From assembly GCA_019057595.1 (NCBI GenBank), contig DXJI01000010.1, positions 1-10,970 on the forward strand: 10,970 nucleotides of DNA, given 5' to 3'. Both the position numbers and the translations under genes were made by a program. The notes below the pieces were generated by a model, which did not search any database, was not told the DNA's origin, and saw nothing but the letters and a program-made list of their open reading frames with translations. The stretch is from Candidatus Thorarchaeota archaeon. GTDB lineage: Archaea > Asgardarchaeota > Thorarchaeia > Thorarchaeales > Thorarchaeaceae. How positions within the stretch are numbered: position 1 is the first letter of the stretch; the number at the start of each line of letters is the position of its first letter. This document shows positions 5,703 to 10,970 of the stretch, one piece after another.

Positions 5703-6659
5703 ATGGCATCGACAGAAATCATCCCCGGTATACATGCGGTTCGCGGCAAGTTTGCAGGAGAGTTTGGGTTCATTGCTAGCTACCTCATTATTGATGAGGG
5801 TCAAGTCCTTGTCATAGATCCTGGCACCGCGGGAGATCCCGGAGACAGGCTTGAAAAGTCGATCAAGAATCTTGGTCTTGACCCAAAGACAGACATCGTT
5901 GGCATAGCCTGCACACACGGGCACCCCGATCACGTGGGAGGAGCAGGTCGATTCAAGAAAGCAACTGATGCGCCCATCATGATTCACGAAGGGGATGCTG
6001 AGATTCTAATCAAACCCGGGGATTTTCTCAACAAGCGCCTCATCCTTGATCGGGCGCAGAGGTTCTCAATGAAGCTGGACAAAGGTCCTTTGCGAGTCAA
6101 CTATCGTGGTGTAGAGCCTGACCAGTACCTAAAACATGGTCAAACCATAGAGGTCGGTGAATCCGCTATCAAAGTGATTCACACCGGAGGACACTCGGCT
6201 GGACACTGTGTCTTTTACGACACTTCGCGAAAAGCACTCTTCACTGGTGATGAAGTGAACAATTTTCCAAATGAACCCCGCAAGTTCTATGTTGATACTA
6301 GCGGAAGCATCATTGCGAAACTATCCGCACTTGAAACACTTTCGAAACTTGGCGCAGAACATGTCCTCCCCTCTCATGACTCCCCGCATATCTATGGTGA
6401 TGCTAAACTTCAGTTCGAATCAGTCAGAGATGGTGTAGTTCACCTTCAGGACATCATCCTCACATACATTGGGGCGCGAGGAGAGGCTGATGTCGAGCAG
6501 CTCGTATTTGACATTCGCCAAGCTAGGAGTGTACCAATACCCCAGAGTCTGGAGGCACTATTGACCACAACTGTGCATGTTACATTGCTTGGTCTCAAAG
6601 AAGCCGGTCTGTTAAGAGACCTAGGCAAGGGTGTCTGGACTAGGATTGGGGAAGGATAA
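5703..6659 (+). CDS. Metallo-beta-lactamase-fold hydrolase with C-terminal winged-helix-like region
   Basis: Binuclear zinc hydrolase of the metallo-beta-lactamase superfamily, 318 residues from ATG 5703. Metal-binding residues are all present: H72, H74, D76 and H77 (THGHPDH), H164 (HTGGHSAGH), D183 (TGDEV) and H225 (PSHDSPH). After the hydrolase core, residues from about 245 to the end are helical and end in LLGLKEAGLLRDLGKGVWTRI, like the winged-helix tail of the LACTB2-type subgroup, some of which act on RNA. Many others hydrolyse thioesters, so the substrate is not assignable. It lacks the beta-CASP domain of CPSF/RNase J enzymes. No signal peptide or membrane segment is visible. TTG 5679 in frame would add 8 residues; ATG 5703 is preferred although the only SD-like GGAG (5685-5688) is 14 bases away, so a leaderless start is likely. 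The gene is followed by 77 bases and then the helical-protein operon on the same strand. Confidence 0.9.
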   Translation: MASTEIIPGIHAVRGKFAGEFGFIASYLIIDEGQVLVIDPGTAGDPGDRLEKSIKNLGLDPKTDIVGIACTHGHPDHVGGAGRFKKATDAPIMIHEGDAEILIKPGDFLNKRLILDRAQRFSMKLDKGPLRVNYRGVEPDQYLKHGQTIEVGESAIKVIHTGGHSAGHCVFYDTSRKALFTGDEVNNFPNEPRKFYVDTSGSIIAKLSALETLSKLGAEHVLPSHDSPHIYGDAKLQFESVRDGVVHLQDIILTYIGARGEADVEQLVFDIRQARSVPIPQSLEALLTTTVHVTLLGLKEAGLLRDLGKGVWTRIGEG

Positions 6660-6736
6660 GCAAGCTAGATTCAAAAGATTGCGTTTTCGATGTAGTACGT
6701 CTCGGGACCTCAAGATGATGTGAGGATTGATTGACC

Positions 6737-9361
6737 ATGAGTGATCGCAGAGATGTACAGACTCCCAGTACGGTTGAAGCTATTCGGATGGCATCTGCAT
6801 CTGTCTTAGGAACATCCACAGGATTGGGTTATCCAATCGGAAGTGCCATTGGAACAGGAAGCATGCTTGAGCAACATTCAGAGACCGTTTCTATGAATAT
6901 AGCTCCCCTGATCTTTTCAGTTCGTGATACCCTGATGTCTTCAGAAGGTTTAGAGCTACTCTCCATAGAGTGGGACCTTGACCGAACTCCCGGTCCGGGA
7001 GTGTTGCCTGAACAGCTTGTTGTAGCTGGAGGTCGTGATGGTGGGGTAGGTTCTCACGTGTGTGTCCTGAGTTGGGAGAAGGGTGTCGTCGACCCTTTCA
7101 AGATTGACCAATACATGAAGATCCTATCAAAGAAGATTGCAGATGTCGAGAGCGCAGTCATCAACAATGAGTTGAACTATGAGCTCGAGGGTCTCGCGGT
7201 ACTCCGAGACTTTGCTGACCGTTTGAACAGTGTCCTATTCGTAGACATGATTGACAGGAGATTTCAGGGGTCTTGGGACTCTCTGCAAGTAAAGCCTGAC
7301 CACATTGATGTAGATGTTGTTGCAAAGATGACGGTCTTTGACGATTTCACTCTGCTTCCTCCAGGAATGAAGGTCGCGGAAAGAAAGAGTCTGGAGTTCA
7401 GCCTTCCGTCTGCTTCTGATGAGAAGCTTGTTGAACATTTCAAACATAGGATTCTTTCTCCCAGTGCGATAGAAACACTCACGAAGGTAATCCCTGAGAC
7501 CGGGCAGGACGTTCTCAACGAGTTAAACTACTATGCATATGCAACGGAAGAGGCTGAGGTTGTTGAGGGAGTCATCAATGCACTCGAGGACTTCTTGGGA
7601 CAGAGTGAAGTGACCCTCTCAGATATTGATTCTTTGAAGCCCCGAATCGATGAGTTTGTGAAATTACTAGATGCCACTGTGAATTCACTTGAACACATTG
7701 TCGAACAGCATGTCAGTTCCGGAAAGATACTTACAATTGAAAAACACAAATCAGCTCTGCTCGAGGACGTGTCTACAAAAGATGACCTCACCGGTATCAA
7801 GAAACAGCTCGCAGTCGAACTTACCGAGCGTATGATGAACTCTGTAGCACGAGAGATAACTGGTCCTGGGGATATTCGTGCCTGGGAATTGAAGAGCACA
7901 CTTCGGTACTCGATAGCTTATGCGACAAGGGTCAGTCATTACTTCTCCAAAGAACTGAATCAGTACTTGGTGACAAACTCTGCACGGAAAGCTTTCTTCA
8001 CAGCTCTGAGGGAGTTCAGACAGGAGGCGGTAGACGCCGACCTGGATCCTACAGACACCACACTCTTTGAGAAGTTCTATGCAGAGGTTCAAGCTCAACT
8101 CAATGCTGCCTTCTCCAAGGAGTTGTTTGAGGGTGCGCGTTATCAGGACTTTACGGAACTCATGGATGCAATCACTCGAAAGCTGATTGATGCGTTCAAG
8201 GGTATCGATGTATGGGACCTGATTGGATTCTCCGATGTGGCTGAGATAACCCGAAGAGAGATCACTCAGAAGTACAGCGTACCACAGGGCGAGGGACCAC
8301 TGACTGATCATGGTCAAGCACTCATGTCTTTACTGGATGAGTTCGAGAACCTTGTGTCTGATGTCATCCCCGATGTCGCAGATACCATTCTCTCGAAACC
8401 GTTAGTGCGTCGCATCATCGACCAGATGCTCACAGAACAGACGAACCTTGTTCAAGAATTATTCAATGCTGTTGAGGGCGCCGCTGAACGACCGGATGAG
8501 TGGAAGAAAGAAGCAATGGAGTGGGTGGAAAGTTTCAAGGGTGTAATAGATGACTCAATGACTCAACCTCAAGCACTCCTCACCCTTTTGAACTCGGTGC
8601 ATGAGATTGTTGGTGAGACCGTGACTCCTAGTGCTATGGCGGATCGGGCAAAGTTTGAGGCTGACATGCGTGAGGAGGAATATCAGAAACAAGTCCAAGA
8701 GTGGGAGGCTCAATGTCAAGTAGTTGAGCAGGAGAATGAAACAATCCGCACACACAATGCGAAGCGTGAATCCCTGATAGCAGAAAAGACCCAGCAATAC
8801 GATGCTGCTATGAGAGTGTACGAGAGTGCCCTCGGTGACTACACTCTAAAGATGGAGGAGTATAAGGTTGCAACTTCTGCGGTGGATTATCTTCCAGGAT
8901 CTGTTACCCCACCTCCTGATGAACCAGCAAAACCACCAGCAATCGAATCCAGCATTCATGATATTAGAACTCAGTACCCTGCAAAAGAGGAAAAACCTCT
9001 TCCTCCAAAACCAAATCCCGACCCTGCGCTCAAATATTATCTCGAGCTTCGAGACCTCTTACACAACAAGCTCGATCATCTCCGAGAACGAGAGAAAACC
9101 ATGAAGGAGACCTTTGCAAGACGAGTATTGAGACTTCAAGCAGAGGGTATTGGAGCAGCATCTGCAATTGGTATAGACATAGGTAATGAATTCGTAGAAC
9201 ATCTCATGAGCTCAACCGTGAGAAGTTTAGGACACCTTATGCCGAGAATCTCTCGTGTATACCTGCGTGATCCGAAACAGGAAGGATTACTCTATCTAGT
9301 GACGTATGAACGAAGTGAGACCGATTTGACTGTTTCAGTCGGGAGCACATTTCTGAGGTGA
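6737..9361 (+). CDS. Large helix-rich protein of unknown function, coiled coil and Pro-rich linker
   Basis: Predicted 874-residue soluble protein that I cannot assign. Regions in order: a Gly/Ser/Thr-rich head (about 20-45; GTSTGLGYPIGSAIGTGS), a mixed alpha/beta part (about 45-230; SIEWDLDRTPGPG, QLVVAGGRDGG), and a long run of predicted amphipathic helices (about 230-630) with no enzyme motif such as P-loop, zinc site or protease triad. Then come a strongly charged coiled-coil candidate (about 636-715, rich in Glu/Gln/Lys), a proline-rich linker (720-764; TPPPDEPAKPP, PLPPKPNPDP), a second helical segment (about 768-802), and a C-terminal part that ends in likely beta strands (RVYLRD, YLVTYERSETDLTVSVG). 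There is no signal peptide or membrane helix. ATG 6737 is chosen over TTG 6731; GAGG (6722-6725) lies 11 bases before the ATG and 5 before the TTG. It is probably co-transcribed with the next gene. A structural or scaffold role is plausible from composition only. Confidence 0.88.
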   Translation: MSDRRDVQTPSTVEAIRMASASVLGTSTGLGYPIGSAIGTGSMLEQHSETVSMNIAPLIFSVRDTLMSSEGLELLSIEWDLDRTPGPGVLPEQLVVAGGRDGGVGSHVCVLSWEKGVVDPFKIDQYMKILSKKIADVESAVINNELNYELEGLAVLRDFADRLNSVLFVDMIDRRFQGSWDSLQVKPDHIDVDVVAKMTVFDDFTLLPPGMKVAERKSLEFSLPSASDEKLVEHFKHRILSPSAIETLTKVIPETGQDVLNELNYYAYATEEAEVVEGVINALEDFLGQSEVTLSDIDSLKPRIDEFVKLLDATVNSLEHIVEQHVSSGKILTIEKHKSALLEDVSTKDDLTGIKKQLAVELTERMMNSVAREITGPGDIRAWELKSTLRYSIAYATRVSHYFSKELNQYLVTNSARKAFFTALREFRQEAVDADLDPTDTTLFEKFYAEVQAQLNAAFSKELFEGARYQDFTELMDAITRKLIDAFKGIDVWDLIGFSDVAEITRREITQKYSVPQGEGPLTDHGQALMSLLDEFENLVSDVIPDVADTILSKPLVRRIIDQMLTEQTNLVQELFNAVEGAAERPDEWKKEAMEWVESFKGVIDDSMTQPQALLTLLNSVHEIVGETVTPSAMADRAKFEADMREEEYQKQVQEWEAQCQVVEQENETIRTHNAKRESLIAEKTQQYDAAMRVYESALGDYTLKMEEYKVATSAVDYLPGSVTPPPDEPAKPPAIESSIHDIRTQYPAKEEKPLPPKPNPDPALKYYLELRDLLHNKLDHLREREKTMKETFARRVLRLQAEGIGAASAIGIDIGNEFVEHLMSSTVRSLGHLMPRISRVYLRDPKQEGLLYLVTYERSETDLTVSVGSTFLR
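9355..9361 (+). promoter_or_regulatory. Shine-Dalgarno GAGGTGA overlapping the upstream stop
   Basis: GAGGTGA, complementary to a typical archaeal 16S rRNA 3' end, contains the TGA stop of the upstream gene. It is 2 bases before ATG 9364 and 5 before ATG 9367, which favours 9367. The arrangement indicates coupled translation of the two large proteins. Confidence 0.7.
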
Positions 9362-9366
9362 TTATG

Positions 9367-10970
9367 ATGGCAAGTTCGTGGGTACTTAAGACTCGTCAGA
9401 TGAGTGAGGCCGGAAAAGAGATTCTTCTGAGAGAAGCACTGGCATCTCACATGAGGAGTACTCGGGACAGGCGATTATTCCATGAGTTATTGAAGGAAAC
9501 CCAGCCTCTTGAGGATGTATTTTCATTCTTTGCTGCATTTTATCTCCATAGCTATCAAGGTATTCGGCTTCTAACACCATCTGAAGAACCTGGTGCAGGG
9601 AGTGAGATGAAAGATGATTTGGGCGATGAGGAGCGGCGACAGCTCGAGCTCGAGGTTCGACAACTTTTCGCAGACAAACAGAGAGAGGAGATAGATGTCG
9701 CGAAAATTACCAGTGAGTTGACGATTCGTCTGATTGATTCGTTAGCTGGTTCAGATGCCTCCACTCCGGAAATTAATGACAAGGCAATTCAAATCATCAA
9801 GGACTCCCTAACTCAGATTCCAGGAGATTACACAGCCAACCACGATATAGACTTAATCCTTGAAATTACCGGTTGGGGAGATCAATGGCGCAAAGATCTC
9901 TATGTGAAGGCTTCTGGTCTGAAGGAAAGTTCTCTCTCTCTTAGAGAAGAGCTCCTGAGAAACCATCCAGCAGAAGTACCTGAAACCTCTGTACTTCGAA
10001 TGGGAATTGAGAAGATCTTTGGAAATGTCGAGTATGCGAAAGGACGTCTCCTTGAGGCTATTGTTCCTGTAAATTGGGCTGCTATTGCAACTGATGCAGT
10101 CACTAGATTCTGTAAACGTGCAGACGACCTCAAGGGTCTCAGAAACGCACACGAGATTCGGATTGCTCTACTTGAGGTCCTTGAAGGAGATTTCGATACT
10201 CCCACAACTCTTGTGGAGTATGAGAATAGACTTGGTGGTGTTGTGTCCAGTCGTGTTGCTGAGATTCTAGAAGCTGATTCTCAGACTATCTTCGAAACAC
10301 TAGCTCACCTCCTCTATGTTAGTTCTGATGACATTAAGGCACAACTGCGCCGAAAGGGAATTAGTGACTCATCTGTCATCGGTCCTGGTCTGAAGACCCT
10401 GACAACAGAGGTCGTGGCTGATCCTTCACAACCAGAGGTCAGCAAGGAAGAATTGGAACAACTTGAGAGGTCTTTGAAGACACTGGAAAAAATGGAACGT
10501 CTGCTCAATGGTCCTGTGAAGGGGCTGTTGAAGTCGAAGGGCTATTGGAGTGCTGAGCTCGAGAAGGTCACAATCGATCTTTTCACTAAGGATCATGACA
10601 AACTAGTCGGAATTGAAGTTGAAATCCTTGCAGAACTCAATAAGAAGATGCGTGTTCCACCACCTCCAGAGATGGTCCGACTTCTTGGAGTTCGAGAACA
10701 GGTCAAAACTGGAGCACTCAGTGGATTGGGAATTTCGTCAGCACGTGACTTCACCCAGCAACGAACGGATGAAGAAACCGTTCTGGCTCTGAGGTTAGAC
10801 ATCATTTGGCATTTCACAATTGGAATCTTGACTAATCTCACTAGAGTAGTCGAGTCGTATATCCGTTCGAAACAGGACCTTCTTCGAATCAAAGCTTTGT
10901 TGAAGAGCATCTATGAAGATACTGAATCAGGCCTCCAATATCTGAGAGAAGAAATTCTGATTGATCTTGA
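9367..10970 (+). CDS. Second large helix-rich protein of unknown function, 3'-truncated by window edge
   Basis: The frame is open for 534 codons from ATG 9367 (or 535 from ATG 9364) to the last base with no stop, so the gene continues past the window. I do not recognise a family. The protein begins MASSWVLKTRQMSEAGKEILL and is almost wholly predicted helix: a charged stretch (EERRQLELEVRQLFADKQREE, about residues 88-108), a helical run with few prolines through the middle (WGDQWRKDLYVKASGL, MGIEKIFGNVEYAKGRLL), a Glu/Leu-rich amphipathic segment near 355-380 (SKEELEQLERSLKTLEKMER), a PPPP turn near 435, and IRSKQDLLRIKALLKSIYED close to the edge. It has one Cys, no signal peptide, and no zinc or nucleotide-binding motif. 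It starts 5 bases after the stop of the preceding large gene with a perfect SD, so the two products are probably made together and may form one assembly (inference). Confidence 0.85.
   Translation, partial: MASSWVLKTRQMSEAGKEILLREALASHMRSTRDRRLFHELLKETQPLEDVFSFFAAFYLHSYQGIRLLTPSEEPGAGSEMKDDLGDEERRQLELEVRQLFADKQREEIDVAKITSELTIRLIDSLAGSDASTPEINDKAIQIIKDSLTQIPGDYTANHDIDLILEITGWGDQWRKDLYVKASGLKESSLSLREELLRNHPAEVPETSVLRMGIEKIFGNVEYAKGRLLEAIVPVNWAAIATDAVTRFCKRADDLKGLRNAHEIRIALLEVLEGDFDTPTTLVEYENRLGGVVSSRVAEILEADSQTIFETLAHLLYVSSDDIKAQLRRKGISDSSVIGPGLKTLTTEVVADPSQPEVSKEELEQLERSLKTLEKMERLLNGPVKGLLKSKGYWSAELEKVTIDLFTKDHDKLVGIEVEILAELNKKMRVPPPPEMVRLLGVREQVKTGALSGLGISSARDFTQQRTDEETVLALRLDIIWHFTIGILTNLTRVVESYIRSKQDLLRIKALLKSIYEDTESGLQYLREEILIDL

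Noticed and set aside
6660..6736. Possible promoter or terminator between the hydrolase and the large helical gene
   Set aside because: Only a short TTTT and no convincing TATA box or T-tract is visible, so I do not annotate either.
7751..8317. 188-codon minus-strand open frame
   Set aside because: It is antisense to the continuous large helical gene, has no SD or promoter, and its composition is unlike a typical protein.
8302..8320. TGACtgatcatgGTCA-like inverted repeat
   Set aside because: It is short, inside a coding helix region and with no second copy seen, so chance is the best explanation.
9645..9656. CTCGAGCTCGAG tandem palindrome
   Set aside because: It encodes Leu-Glu-Leu-Glu in frame in a Glu-rich helix and is most simply codon coincidence.
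9853..10910. Several minus-strand open frames of 60-105 codons
   Set aside because: All are antisense to the uninterrupted plus-strand frame that runs from 9367 to the window end.

Overview
The window looks like a dense chromosomal segment of an archaeon. The grounds are an archaea-style tungsten aldehyde:ferredoxin oxidoreductase (AOR), a DUF123/GIY-YIG-like protein, TATA-like AT-rich boxes upstream of several genes, a mix of leaderless and Shine-Dalgarno (SD) starts, TTG starts, and moderate GC with many AGA/AGG/CGA arginine codons. The acidic low-complexity protein, the duplicated PH-like/zinc-ribbon protein and the large helical proteins make me favour an Asgard lineage (Thorarchaeota-like). 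That is an inference from general character, not something the sequence proves. I see no rRNA, tRNA, CRISPR, insertion sequence or attachment site.

Layout. (1) 3-899 (+): 3' part of a branched-chain amino-acid aminotransferase, cut by the left edge. (2) 904-1308 (-): small Glu/Lys-rich protein, convergent with it. (3) 1309-1429: divergent promoter region. (4) 1430-1915 and 1917-3809 (+): a 16-Cys polyferredoxin and an AOR catalytic subunit, separated by one base and so almost certainly one redox enzyme. (5) 3815-5632 (-): three genes reading leftward, a DUF123/GIY-YIG-like protein, a 77-residue small protein with a very good SD, and a two-repeat PH-like protein with a C-terminal zinc ribbon. 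(6) 5633-5702: short divergent promoter region. (7) 5703-6659 (+): metallo-beta-lactamase-fold hydrolase with a C-terminal winged-helix-like region. (8) 6737-9361 and 9367 to the right edge (+): two very large, helix-rich, soluble-looking proteins that I cannot assign. They are separated by five bases with a perfect SD across the junction. The second has no stop in the window.

How the genes work together. The clearest functional unit is the AOR pair: the polyferredoxin should carry electrons to or from the tungstopterin/[4Fe-4S] subunit. Such enzymes often oxidise aldehydes derived from amino acids. The neighbouring aminotransferase makes 2-oxo acids, from which such aldehydes can arise, but the genes are on separate transcripts and this link is only suggestive. 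The most novel part is the 3'-terminal operon of giant helical proteins, followed by the duplicated PH-like/zinc-ribbon protein. All intergenic gaps are short (the longest is about 120 bases), so no stretch over 300 bases lacks a gene.
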